A stretch of DNA of 43,357 nt, from the NCBI GenBank assembly GCA_017555455.1, contig JAFZGJ010000105.1, positions 1-43,357 of the forward strand, in the 5' to 3' direction. This document shows, in pieces, positions 19,095-27,457 of this stretch. The position numbers and the translations under genes were made by a program. The first letter of the stretch is position 1; every line of letters starts with the position of its first letter. The notes under the pieces were generated by a model. The model ran no database searches. It was given only the letters and a program-made list of their open reading frames with translations, and was not told the DNA's origin. This DNA comes from Lachnospiraceae bacterium (GTDB taxonomy: Bacteria; Bacillota; Clostridia; Lachnospirales; Lachnospiraceae).

Positions 19095-20507
19095 TTGAAA
19101 TATAAAATCTGGTTGTCAATTTTATTAGTAATAAGTTTCTTGGCGGGATGCTCTTTGCCTTTGGGAAACAGCAAGCAGGATTCTCTGCGGGATGACAGAA
19201 CAGAAACACTGGGATTGACACCAGATTTTTCTTATGAAGTTATAGAACAGTTGCCTAATATTTTAATAAATCAGGTGGGATATCTTCCTGAAAGTAGTAA
19301 GGTGGCAATTTTACAGGGAAATGAATTAGATAATATTTTTTATGTTTATAATGCTATTACCAATAAACAGGAGTATTCCGGAACTTTAACTCCCGATAGT
19401 TTATTTAAGGAGAAGCAGGAGGAAGTTAGGGAAGCTGACAAAGAGGAAGAGAAAAAAGAAAATTATCTTGCAGATTTTTCACAGCTGGATAAAGTAGGGA
19501 CCTATTATATTTATCATCCGGATTTAGGTTACTCCTATGAATTTGAAATAAAAGAAAATATTTATGATAATGTAGAAAAAGCATTGCTCGCCTTGTTGGA
19601 AAAAGAAAATAATGATACTTCTTTAATTTGTTACCAAATGACCTGTTTGCTATTTACTAAAGAATTATATTCAAAATATGTTGTGGATGCAGAAAGAGTG
19701 GAACAGCTTTGCAGACAAAAAGTAGAGCTGTTGTTACAGGCTCAGGATGAAAAAACAGGAAGTATCTATGCTAACGCCGGAATTGCCCGGCAGTTGAAGG
19801 ATAAGGACGAGGCACAAAAACAGCAGTACATTTCTTTGGCAGCTACTGCAGAGTTTGCAGGAGTTATGGCAATGTATGCTTATGGTGCAAAGAATACAGA
19901 CAGGGCGTTAGCGGAACGCTGTCAAATTGCAGCAGAGAAGGCTTATAGTTCTATTCAGAATAGTCTGGACAATGTGGGCTATGATGCAGGATATTTTGCA
20001 GCAACCTATTTATATCGGCTTACGGGCAGAGGAAAATATTCCGGTGCGATCCAGCAATATGTGGCTATGAAGGAGGAACAGAAAAGTTATACAGAGTATG
20101 ATTTTTCCCTGTTTGGTGACTATGCCTATATTACCCTTCCTCAGGGCACAAAGATAGAAATCGGGGATGCCTTCATGAAAAAAATGATGTCCAAAGCAGA
20201 AGAAAATTCTCTTACAAGCGGAAGAAAAAGTTATTATGTTTCCGAAAAAAGAGAGTATAATGATATTGATGGAAACTTAAGAGATATGTCCAATATGGCA
20301 TTGGTGAATTATATTATTACTAATCATGAGTATAGTACATTACTTAAGAATTATGTAGATTTCTTTCTGGGGAGAAACCCGGACAATATATGTTATTTGG
20401 AAGGATTTGGAAGCAGAAATGCAGGACAGGAAGGCAGTAAAATTAACGAAATCAATGCAGGTTTGTTTTACCTCTTGTTGCAGTCTGCTAAAAATCAGAT
20501 GGAATAG
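19095..20507 (+). CDS. GH9-like lipoprotein without the catalytic DAGD motif
   Basis: The likely start is TTG at 19095, because AGGAGG lies just upstream and the product then begins with a clean lipoprotein signal (MKYKIWLSILLVISF, lipobox LAGC, Cys19); an ATG at 19059 lacks a ribosome site. An Ig-like cellulase N-terminal domain begins at PNILINQVGY (about 54-63). A helical (alpha/alpha)6-like domain follows, ending with GH9-style NPDNICYLEGFG (about 428-439) and NEI with Glu452. The DAGD segment carrying the nucleophile-activating Asp of GH9 enzymes is missing, and the 470-residue length is short. It is probably a surface protein that binds or recognises glycan rather than a cellulase. It lies between spoIIQ and ddl. 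Confidence 0.75.
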   Translation: MKYKIWLSILLVISFLAGCSLPLGNSKQDSLRDDRTETLGLTPDFSYEVIEQLPNILINQVGYLPESSKVAILQGNELDNIFYVYNAITNKQEYSGTLTPDSLFKEKQEEVREADKEEEKKENYLADFSQLDKVGTYYIYHPDLGYSYEFEIKENIYDNVEKALLALLEKENNDTSLICYQMTCLLFTKELYSKYVVDAERVEQLCRQKVELLLQAQDEKTGSIYANAGIARQLKDKDEAQKQQYISLAATAEFAGVMAMYAYGAKNTDRALAERCQIAAEKAYSSIQNSLDNVGYDAGYFAATYLYRLTGRGKYSGAIQQYVAMKEEQKSYTEYDFSLFGDYAYITLPQGTKIEIGDAFMKKMMSKAEENSLTSGRKSYYVSEKREYNDIDGNLRDMSNMALVNYIITNHEYSTLLKNYVDFFLGRNPDNICYLEGFGSRNAGQEGSKINEINAGLFYLLLQSAKNQME

Positions 20508-20534
20508 TTTGTTAGGTGAAGAAGGAGAAAGAGT

Positions 20535-21557
20535 ATGAAGATTGTAGTTTTAGCAGGTGGGTTAAGCCCGGAAAGAGATGTGTCTTTCAGTTCCGGCAGT
20601 ATGGTATATAGAGCCTTGAAAGAAAATGGGCATCAAGTGATTATGCTGGACGTATATTTAGGGTATGAAGGAAATACGGAAGGTATTTTTGAAAAGGAAA
20701 TCGACTGGGCAGAAAAAGTAGGAGCGGTATCCGAAAAGAACCCGGATTTGGAAGCGGTAAAGAAATTAAGAAAGGATGGAGGAAGAAGCTTTTTCGGTCC
20801 CAATGTAATTTCTTTATGTCAGGAAGCTGATGTTGCATTTTTAGCTCTTCATGGAGAGAACGGGGAAAATGGAAAGGTACAGGCTGCTTTGGATTTAATG
20901 GGAATCCGTTATACAGGAACAGACTATTTAAGCAGTGCTATTTGTATGGATAAAGGGCTTACCAAGGATATGTTTGCTTTATTTGGAGTTCCCACCCCGG
21001 CAGGAATCAAATTGAAAAAGGGTGCGGAGGATAAAAGAGAAGTTCCATTCCCATGTGTGGTAAAGGCCTGTTGTGGAGGTTCCAGTGTAGGAGTAGCCAT
21101 GGCAAATAATGAAGAAGAATATGAGGCGGCTAAGACAGAGGCCTTCCTGTATGACGAGGAAGTGGTAATAGAGCAGTACATAAAGGGAAGAGAATTTTCC
21201 GTAGGTGTTATGGACGGAAAAGCTTTGCCGGTCATTGAAATTGCACCGTTGCATGGATTTTATGATTATAAAAACAAGTATCAGGCAGGAAGCACTGTAG
21301 AAACCTGTCCGGCGGATTTAAGTGAAGAAAAAACAAAAGAAATGCAGGCGCAGGCCGAAAAAGCATTTCAGATTCTTCGTTTGAAAAATTATGCCCGTAT
21401 GGACTTTATGATGAATGAAAAAGAAGAGTTGTTCTGTCTGGAAGCAAATACATTACCGGGAATGACACCAACCTCATTGTTACCGCAGGAAGCAGCGGCA
21501 GCAGGTATTTCTTTTGGACAGTTATGTGAAATGATTGTAGCAGCGGCCTTGAGATAG
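20535..21557 (+). CDS. ddl: D-alanine--D-alanine ligase
   Basis: This ATP-grasp enzyme joins two D-alanines for the peptidoglycan stem peptide in the cytoplasm; MurF uses the product. It has 340 residues, a normal length. Visible features are the N-terminal GGLSPERDVSFSSG, the LALHGENGENG loop, VVKACCGGSSVGV, and the omega-loop FYDYKNKYQAG with the Tyr typical of D-Ala-D-Ala rather than D-Ala-D-Lac ligases. The C-terminal ARMDFMMN and EANTLPGMTPTSL carry metal ligands. The ATG at 20535 follows AAGGAG. murF begins 40 bases after the stop, so both steps of the pathway are encoded in series. Confidence 0.97.
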   Translation: MKIVVLAGGLSPERDVSFSSGSMVYRALKENGHQVIMLDVYLGYEGNTEGIFEKEIDWAEKVGAVSEKNPDLEAVKKLRKDGGRSFFGPNVISLCQEADVAFLALHGENGENGKVQAALDLMGIRYTGTDYLSSAICMDKGLTKDMFALFGVPTPAGIKLKKGAEDKREVPFPCVVKACCGGSSVGVAMANNEEEYEAAKTEAFLYDEEVVIEQYIKGREFSVGVMDGKALPVIEIAPLHGFYDYKNKYQAGSTVETCPADLSEEKTKEMQAQAEKAFQILRLKNYARMDFMMNEKEELFCLEANTLPGMTPTSLLPQEAAAAGISFGQLCEMIVAAALR

Positions 21558-21597
21558 TTACAAGATAATTAATGAAACGAAATGGGATGAAGTAAGC

Positions 21598-22980
21598 ATG
21601 AAAAATTTAACGGTTGAAACCATAGTAAAGATATGTAACGGAAGCTTATACGGAGAAGAATTTATCAAGGAAAGTCAGAAGGAAGCTGCAGGAGTAGTAT
21701 TGGATTCCCGCTTATTGGAAAAAGATGATATCTTCATTGCTACCAAAGGGGAAAAAGTAGACGGACATAAATTTATTTCCTCTGTTTTTGGAAAAGGAGC
21801 ATTGGCAGTTATTTGTGAAAATGTTCCGGAAGAGATTACCGGTCCTTGTATACAAGTCAAAGACAGTTTTATAGCTTTAAAACAAGTGGCAGCATTTTAT
21901 AGACAACAGTTAGATTTAAAAGTAATCGGAGTTACCGGCAGTGTGGGAAAAACCAGTACCAAAGAATTTGTGGCAGGTGTTCTTTCCGCAAAATACAAAG
22001 TATGGAAAACCCAGGGGAATTTTAATAACGAAATAGGACTTCCTTTAACTGTGCTTCAGCTTCGGGAGGAACATGAGATTGCAGTGTTGGAAATGGGTAT
22101 CAGTGATTTTGGTGAAATGCACCGGCTTAGTGAGATAGCCAAACCGGATATTTGTATTTTGACTAATATAGGACAGTGTCACTTGGAATTTTTAGGAGAC
22201 CGTGACGGAGTTTTAAAAGCTAAATCAGAGATTTTTGATTTTATGAATCCTGAGGGTACCATTTTTGTAAATGGAGATGATGACAAATTAATCACGTTAA
22301 AGGAAACCCGGAAAGAGAAACTGGTAACCTTTGGTAGAAATCAGACTAACGATGTTTTTGCAACAAAAGAAGTGTCCAAAGGTTTACTGGGAAGTGTAGT
22401 AGATGTACAGGGAAAAATTAATATTTCTGAAGTACAGGTTCCACTTCCGGGAGAGCATATGGTACTGAATGCCTTGGCAGCAAGTGCAGTTGCAGATTTA
22501 CTTGGATTAACTCAGGATGAAATCAAAGAAGGAATGAAAAAGGTAGAAGCCGTCAGTGGAAGAAGTAATATTATTCCTTTCAAAGATTTTGTAATGATTG
22601 ATGATTGTTACAATGCCAATCCCGTATCCATGAAAGCAGCCATTGATTTGTTACAATCTGCCAATGGAAGAAAAGTTGCTATTCTCGGCGATATGTTTGA
22701 GCTGGGAGAAGAAGAAAAAAATTTACATTATGAAGTGGGGCAATATACTGTAGGAAAAGTGGATATTCTGATTTGCATCGGAAATCTTGCAAAATATATT
22801 TACGAAGGTGCCATCCAAGGGAAGAACGAGGATACCTTCATGATATATTTGAAGGAAAAGGAAGAATTGTATTTCCATTTAGAGAATATAATAATGCCGC
22901 AAGACACTGTTCTGTTGAAAGCATCTCACGGCATGGGATTTGCGGATATTGTTTCCCGGTTCCAAAAAAACTATTCTTAA
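21598..22980 (+). CDS. murF: UDP-MurNAc-tripeptide:D-Ala-D-Ala ligase
   Basis: MurF adds the D-Ala-D-Ala dipeptide to UDP-MurNAc-tripeptide, finishing the cytoplasmic peptidoglycan precursor. At 460 residues it has the normal three-domain layout: an N-terminal substrate domain, a central Mur ligase ATPase with GVTGSVGKTST (111-121), and a C-terminal domain with DDCYNANPVSM. It follows ddl, whose product is its substrate. The stop codon overlaps that of the convergent plsC gene, sharing the palindrome TTAA at 22977-22980, so no terminator separates them. No oddities. Confidence 0.97.
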   Translation: MKNLTVETIVKICNGSLYGEEFIKESQKEAAGVVLDSRLLEKDDIFIATKGEKVDGHKFISSVFGKGALAVICENVPEEITGPCIQVKDSFIALKQVAAFYRQQLDLKVIGVTGSVGKTSTKEFVAGVLSAKYKVWKTQGNFNNEIGLPLTVLQLREEHEIAVLEMGISDFGEMHRLSEIAKPDICILTNIGQCHLEFLGDRDGVLKAKSEIFDFMNPEGTIFVNGDDDKLITLKETRKEKLVTFGRNQTNDVFATKEVSKGLLGSVVDVQGKINISEVQVPLPGEHMVLNALAASAVADLLGLTQDEIKEGMKKVEAVSGRSNIIPFKDFVMIDDCYNANPVSMKAAIDLLQSANGRKVAILGDMFELGEEEKNLHYEVGQYTVGKVDILICIGNLAKYIYEGAIQGKNEDTFMIYLKEKEELYFHLENIIMPQDTVLLKASHGMGFADIVSRFQKNYS

Positions 22981-23711
22981 ACAAGAGCTTTATTTTTGAA
23001 ATACATATCTTTAATCTGGTCGGAAACATAACCGGCCAGATTTTTTTTGGTATCTTTGTCCAGCTGTTCCGGATAAATAGGTTTTCCGTATTCAATAATA
23101 ACATGAGTCTTTTTTATCTTAGGACTATGGTCTTCAAAAATATCAGCCACATTATTTAGGGCAATGGGAACAATGGGACAACCGGATTTTTCGGCCAGCT
23201 TAAAGCTTCCGCCATGGAATGGTAAGAAGGTGTCGTTTTCCTTGTTACGTGTTCCTTCAGGAAAGATACACATAGAAATACCGGATTTCATTTTATCAAT
23301 GCCTGTAAGGATGGTTTTTAATCCTTGCTTGATATCCTTACGGTCTAAAAATAAACAATGGAGATTACGCATCCAGTTACGGAGTAAAGGGAAACGTTCC
23401 ATTTCCAATTTGGAAATATAGCCGGTAGGACGGGGAACCCTGACATAAGTTAACAGAATGTCAAAATAGCTACGGTGGTTGGCCACATATAAAACGGCTT
23501 CGTCCTTGGGAACGTTTTCCTCTCCAAGAACGGTAACATCCACTCCGGTGATAAAGAGAATTACGTTAAATGCCCATTTTACAATGGCAAGGGAAGAACG
23601 GTTTTTTAAATCCATATTAAAATGACCAATGATCCATTCAATAATTAATAATGGAATACTACAAACTAAAAATACAACTAAAAAAATTGCAATACAAATA
23701 AAACGTATCAT
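22977..23711 (-). CDS. plsC: 1-acyl-sn-glycerol-3-phosphate acyltransferase
   Basis: This membrane-associated acyltransferase of 244 residues makes phosphatidic acid from lysophosphatidic acid. It has a long N-terminal hydrophobic segment (residues 3-30), the acyltransferase box NHRSYFD (His79-x4-Asp84), a GYISKLEMERFPL block, FPEGTR (150-155) and a C-terminal IVPIALNN block, all in the expected order. The 183 bases upstream (23712-23894), shared with the divergent PrcB-like gene, hold the promoters of both but no other gene. It converges on murF with overlapping stop codons. Confidence 0.93.
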   Translation of the reverse strand: MIRFICIAIFLVVFLVCSIPLLIIEWIIGHFNMDLKNRSSLAIVKWAFNVILFITGVDVTVLGEENVPKDEAVLYVANHRSYFDILLTYVRVPRPTGYISKLEMERFPLLRNWMRNLHCLFLDRKDIKQGLKTILTGIDKMKSGISMCIFPEGTRNKENDTFLPFHGGSFKLAEKSGCPIVPIALNNVADIFEDHSPKIKKTHVIIEYGKPIYPEQLDKDTKKNLAGYVSDQIKDMYFKNKALV

Positions 23712-23894
23712 ATAAGTTCCTTCCTTCTATTGAAAGTAATTCCAAAATCCATATATTGGAATTATTGTTTTTAGTATACAAAAAAATCTCCGGTTAAACA
23801 AGGTAAAATTTAGCATGACCATATAAATGGATACTATGTATAAGTCATACTTCCCGGGAATATATTGGATATAACAAAACAGAACGGGTGAAGC

Positions 23895-24320
23895 ATGAAA
23901 TTCTGGAAGAAATGGATGATTACAGTATTGATGGCGGCAATCATGATTGTATCGGGAATTCAAATACAAGGCTGTAAATTTAAAATTGTTTCAGAAGAAG
24001 AAAAAAGAGAAATTCCCTTTGTGATTGTCAGTGAGGAATGTATTCCTGAAGAATTAGCTTCTATCATTGAAGAAAGAAAAGAAGAGGAGATAAAAGTAAC
24101 TTATGCGGATGAAGATAACCGGTATATTATTGTTGGTTACGGAAAACAGGATACAGGAGGTTATTCCATCTATATCAAAGAGTTATATGCAACTGCCAAT
24201 GCAATCTATGTAGATACTTGTCTTATGGGCCCAAAGGAACAGAATACAAAAAACGCGCCTTCCTATCCAGTTATTGTTTTACAGATATCAGAAATGGGCT
24301 TGCCGGTAGTTTTTCAATGA
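23895..24320 (+). CDS. PrcB C-terminal domain-like exported protein
   Basis: This 141-residue protein has an N-terminal hydrophobic segment (residues 7-24) ending in QIQGC, which is a poor lipobox because of the Gln; it may be a lipoprotein or simply membrane-anchored. The C-terminal part, GGYSIYIKELY followed by PSYPVIVLQI, resembles the PrcB C-terminal domain found in exported proteins with a putative protease-partner role. The start ATG is weakly served (GGGTG upstream). pyrC begins 47 bases downstream with its own extended -10 element, so the two are probably separate units. The function is not established. Confidence 0.65.
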   Translation: MKFWKKWMITVLMAAIMIVSGIQIQGCKFKIVSEEEKREIPFVIVSEECIPEELASIIEERKEEEIKVTYADEDNRYIIVGYGKQDTGGYSIYIKELYATANAIYVDTCLMGPKEQNTKNAPSYPVIVLQISEMGLPVVFQ

Positions 24321-24326
24321 TAAATG

Positions 24327-24335
24327 TGGTATACT
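24327..24335 (+). promoter_or_regulatory. Candidate extended -10 promoter for pyrC-pyrK-pyrD
   Basis: TGGTATACT is an extended -10 element 33 bases before the pyrC start, with only a weak -35 (TAGTTT at 24307-24312, 17-base spacing). I see no room for a PyrR attenuator in the 47-base gap. Confidence 0.35.
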
Positions 24336-24367
24336 ATACGCATCTAAGTTATAAAAGGAGTAGAAAT

Positions 24368-25660
24368 ATGCTACTGATAAAAAACGGATATATATTGGAC
24401 CCGGAAAGCGGATATGAAGGGGATGGGGACATTCTTATTGAGAATGGAAGAATAAAAAAATTGTATTTAGGTGTAACAGGGTTAGTAGATGAATCCTTGT
24501 TTGAAAATTTGGAAGTTATTGATGCCAATGGTCTGTATGTGGCACCGGGGCTGGTGGATGTTCACGTTCATTTCAGAGATCCCGGTTTTGAATATAAGGA
24601 AGATATTGAAACAGGAGCCAAAGCAGCTGCCAAAGGTGGTTTTACTACCGTAGTTTTGATGGCAAATACCAAGCCGGTAGTAGATAACGAAGAAACCTTA
24701 AACTATATTTTGGAAAAAGGAAAAACCACACCTATCCATATAGAAACCTGTTGCAGTGTGAGCAAAGGTTTACAGGGAAAAGAATTGTGTGATTATAAAG
24801 CGCTTTTAGAAAAAGGGGCAGTGGGATTTACCGATGACGGAATCCCATTGTTAGAGGAAGAACTGGTTACAGAGGCAATGAGCCGTATTGGAAGCTTAGG
24901 AGTACCGATCAGTCTTCATGAGGAAGATCCTAACCTGATTGCCAATAATGGTATTAACCGCGGAAAAGCATCAGAGTATTTCGGAATTGGCGGTTCTCCC
25001 AGAGAAGCAGAGGTTTCTATGGTGGCAAGAGATATTGAGATTGCCAAAAAAACAGGAGCCGTTGTAAATATCCAGCATATCAGTTGTAAAGAAACTGCGG
25101 ATATGATAAGAAAAGCTAAGCAGGAAGGCTTCTTAAATATTCATGGAGAAGCTACACCTCATCATTTTACCTTAACGGAAGAGGCGGCAATTCAGTATGG
25201 TACTATGGCAAAAATGAATCCTCCTCTTAGAACGGTGGTGGATAAAGCAGCTATTATTGAAGCCATTAAAGATGGAACCTTAGATATTATAGCTACAGAC
25301 CATGCACCTCATAGTGAAGAAGAAAAGGCAAAAAGCATTACAGAAGCTCCCAGCGGTATTTTAGGCTTGGAAACAGCCTTTGCCTTGGGTGTTGGGGAGC
25401 TGGTAGAAAAGAATGATATGCCTTTGATGGATTTAATTGACAGAATGAGCTATGCACCGGCAAAAATGTATGGATTAGATGCGGGTTACATTAAGCAGGA
25501 CGGTCCCGCAGATTTGATTATTTTTGATCCTAACGAAATGTGGAGAGTAGAAGGATTTTTATCAAAATCCAAAAATTCCCCATTTGCCGGTAAAATGATG
25601 TTAGGTAAAATAAAGAAAACCATTTGTAGCGGTAATGTAATTTATAATGATGAAATATAA
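24368..25660 (+). CDS. pyrC: Dihydroorotase (type I)
   Basis: Dihydroorotase cyclises N-carbamoyl-aspartate to dihydroorotate, the third step of pyrimidine synthesis. I chose the ATG at 24368 because AAAAGGAG lies 7 bases upstream; the product then has 430 residues, normal for type I enzymes. Metal ligands are visible: DVHVHFRDPG (His66, His68), HEED, QHIS and TDHAPH (310-315, including the catalytic Asp311). The gene heads a pyrC-pyrK-pyrD run, placing steps 3 and 4 together. pyrB, pyrE and pyrF are not in the window. Confidence 0.96.
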   Translation: MLLIKNGYILDPESGYEGDGDILIENGRIKKLYLGVTGLVDESLFENLEVIDANGLYVAPGLVDVHVHFRDPGFEYKEDIETGAKAAAKGGFTTVVLMANTKPVVDNEETLNYILEKGKTTPIHIETCCSVSKGLQGKELCDYKALLEKGAVGFTDDGIPLLEEELVTEAMSRIGSLGVPISLHEEDPNLIANNGINRGKASEYFGIGGSPREAEVSMVARDIEIAKKTGAVVNIQHISCKETADMIRKAKQEGFLNIHGEATPHHFTLTEEAAIQYGTMAKMNPPLRTVVDKAAIIEAIKDGTLDIIATDHAPHSEEEKAKSITEAPSGILGLETAFALGVGELVEKNDMPLMDLIDRMSYAPAKMYGLDAGYIKQDGPADLIIFDPNEMWRVEGFLSKSKNSPFAGKMMLGKIKKTICSGNVIYNDEI

Positions 25661-25673
25661 CGTGGAGGATATT

Positions 25674-26450
25674 ATGGCACAGAAGAAAAAAGTAATTGCC
25701 ACAGTAGTGGACCAGAAACAGTTAGCACCGGGAATTTTTGATATGTGGTTAAAAACCGAATTGGCACAGGATGCAAAGTGTGGACAGTTTATCGGTGTAT
25801 ATCCGGAGGATAAAAGTAATTTGCTTCCCAGACCTATCAGTATTTGTGAAGTAAATAAGGAAGAGAACATGCTTCGTATCGTATACCGTGTAGCAGGAGA
25901 AGGAACAGAAGAATTTTCCCACTATGGGGCAGGAACCAAAGTTCCGGTTTTGGGAATTTTAGGGAATGGTTTCCCTATCGAAGAAGGAAAAGGTAAAAAA
26001 GCCTTTCTTATGGGGGGCGGTATCGGAGTTCCTCCCATTGTACAGTTAGCAAAAGAATTAGATGCTGATAAACAGGCAATTATCGGTTACAGAGATCATA
26101 ATTTATTCTTAAAAGAAGATTTGGAAAACTATGCAAAAGTTTACATTGCCACAGAGGATGGAAGTGTTGGAACAAAAGGAAATGTTATGAATGCCATTGA
26201 AGAAAATGCGCTGGATGCAGATGTGATTTTTGCTTGTGGTCCTATGCCTATGTTACGTGCTATTAAAAAATATGCTGAGGAAAAAGGAATTCCCGCTTAC
26301 ATTTCCTTAGAAGAAAGAATGGCCTGCGGTGTGGGAGCATGCTTGGGGTGTGTATGTAAAACCACAAAGAAAGACCACCATTCTCATGTAAACAATGCCA
26401 GAATCTGTACCGACGGACCGGTATTTTTAGCAGAAGATGTAGATATTTAA
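25674..26450 (+). CDS. pyrK: Dihydroorotate dehydrogenase electron-transfer subunit
   Basis: PyrK is the FAD/2Fe-2S subunit that passes electrons from dihydroorotate (via PyrD) to NAD+. The ATG at 25674 follows GTGGAGGA, giving 258 residues; a more upstream ATG overlapping pyrC lacks that spacing. The FAD-binding RPISIC motif and the nucleotide-binding GGGIGVPP are visible. The 2Fe-2S cysteines appear as C218-x4-C223-x2-C226 and C245, with an additional Cys228. pyrD follows after 14 bases, consistent with the heterotetrameric 1B enzyme. Confidence 0.95.
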   Translation: MAQKKKVIATVVDQKQLAPGIFDMWLKTELAQDAKCGQFIGVYPEDKSNLLPRPISICEVNKEENMLRIVYRVAGEGTEEFSHYGAGTKVPVLGILGNGFPIEEGKGKKAFLMGGGIGVPPIVQLAKELDADKQAIIGYRDHNLFLKEDLENYAKVYIATEDGSVGTKGNVMNAIEENALDADVIFACGPMPMLRAIKKYAEEKGIPAYISLEERMACGVGACLGCVCKTTKKDHHSHVNNARICTDGPVFLAEDVDI

Positions 26451-26464
26451 GGGGGACAAAAAGG

Positions 26465-27370
26465 ATGAAAAATACAAAAGTAACCATTGCAGGTGTGGAA
26501 TTTAAAAATCCTGTTATGACTGCCTCCGGTACCTTTGGTTCCGGTATGGAATACGGAGAGTTTGTAGATTTAAATAAATTAGGTGCGGTAGTAACCAAAG
26601 GTGTAGCAAGTGTACCGTGGCCGGGCAATCCGACACCCAGAGTAACAGAGGTGTATGGGGGAATGTTAAATGCCATTGGTTTGCAGAATCCGGGAATTGA
26701 TGTGTTTATTGAACGTGACTTGAAGTTTTTACAGCAGTTCGATACCAGAGTTATTGTAAACGTATGTGGAAAAACCACAGAAGATTATATTGATGTAGTG
26801 GAAAAATTAGGAGATACCAATGTGGATATGTTGGAAATTAATGTATCCTGTCCTAATGTAAAAGAAGGTGCCATTGCTTTTGGACAGAAAGCAGATGCCC
26901 TTTACAACATTACTTCCGAAATCAAAAAACATGCCAAACAGCCTATTATTATGAAATTAAGCCCTAACGTAACAGATATTACGGAAATGGCAAGAGCGGC
27001 AGAAAGTGCAGGAGCGGATGCCCTATCTTTAATTAATACCTTAACCGGTATGAAGATTGACATCTACAGAAGAAATTTTGCATTGGCAAATAAAACCGGA
27101 GGAATGAGCGGTCCTGCCATTAAACCGGTTGCTGTAAGAATGGTATATCAGGTAGCTAATGCGGTTAAGATTCCGATTATTGGTATGGGTGGAATTGCAA
27201 ATGCAGAAGATGCCTTGGAATTTATGATGGCAGGTGCCACCGGAGTAGCGGTAGGGGCTATGAACTTTATTAATCCATATGCTACCGTAGAAACCGTAGA
27301 AGGAATTGAAAAATTCATGGAGCAGCAGAAAATTGAAAACCTTTCCGATATTATCGGATGTGTAAAATAA
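26465..27370 (+). CDS. pyrD: Dihydroorotate dehydrogenase, class 1B catalytic subunit
   Basis: This FMN enzyme of 301 residues oxidises dihydroorotate to orotate in the cytoplasm and hands electrons to PyrK. The base Cys129 in NVSCPNVKEG marks a class 1 enzyme, and pairing with pyrK makes it 1B (NAD-linked). Other signatures are MTASGTFGSG near the N-terminus, IGLQNPG, and the phosphate-binding IGMGGIANAEDALEFMMAGA. It ends the pyrimidine run. A hairpin plus T-run starting 18 bases after the stop could terminate it while also covering the next gene's ribosome site. Confidence 0.96.
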   Translation: MKNTKVTIAGVEFKNPVMTASGTFGSGMEYGEFVDLNKLGAVVTKGVASVPWPGNPTPRVTEVYGGMLNAIGLQNPGIDVFIERDLKFLQQFDTRVIVNVCGKTTEDYIDVVEKLGDTNVDMLEINVSCPNVKEGAIAFGQKADALYNITSEIKKHAKQPIIMKLSPNVTDITEMARAAESAGADALSLINTLTGMKIDIYRRNFALANKTGGMSGPAIKPVAVRMVYQVANAVKIPIIGMGGIANAEDALEFMMAGATGVAVGAMNFINPYATVETVEGIEKFMEQQKIENLSDIIGCVK

Positions 27371-27387
27371 AATACAGTAATAATTGA

Positions 27388-27457
27388 CCTCTCAGGTGAA
27401 TATATTGGGATAGAAAGTAATAGTTTTGTCTTGCAAGAACACCTTGGGAGGTTTTTT
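27388..27457 (+). terminator. Terminator-like hairpin that includes the sipL ribosome site
   Basis: CCTCTCAGGTG (27388-27398) pairs with CACCTTGGGAGG (27440-27451) with one bulged T, followed by TTTTTT (27452-27457) and directly by the sipL ATG. The right arm contains GGGAGG, the sipL Shine-Dalgarno. It may act as a terminator for pyrCKD, as a translational gate for sipL, or both. The 41-base loop makes folding less certain. Confidence 0.5.
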
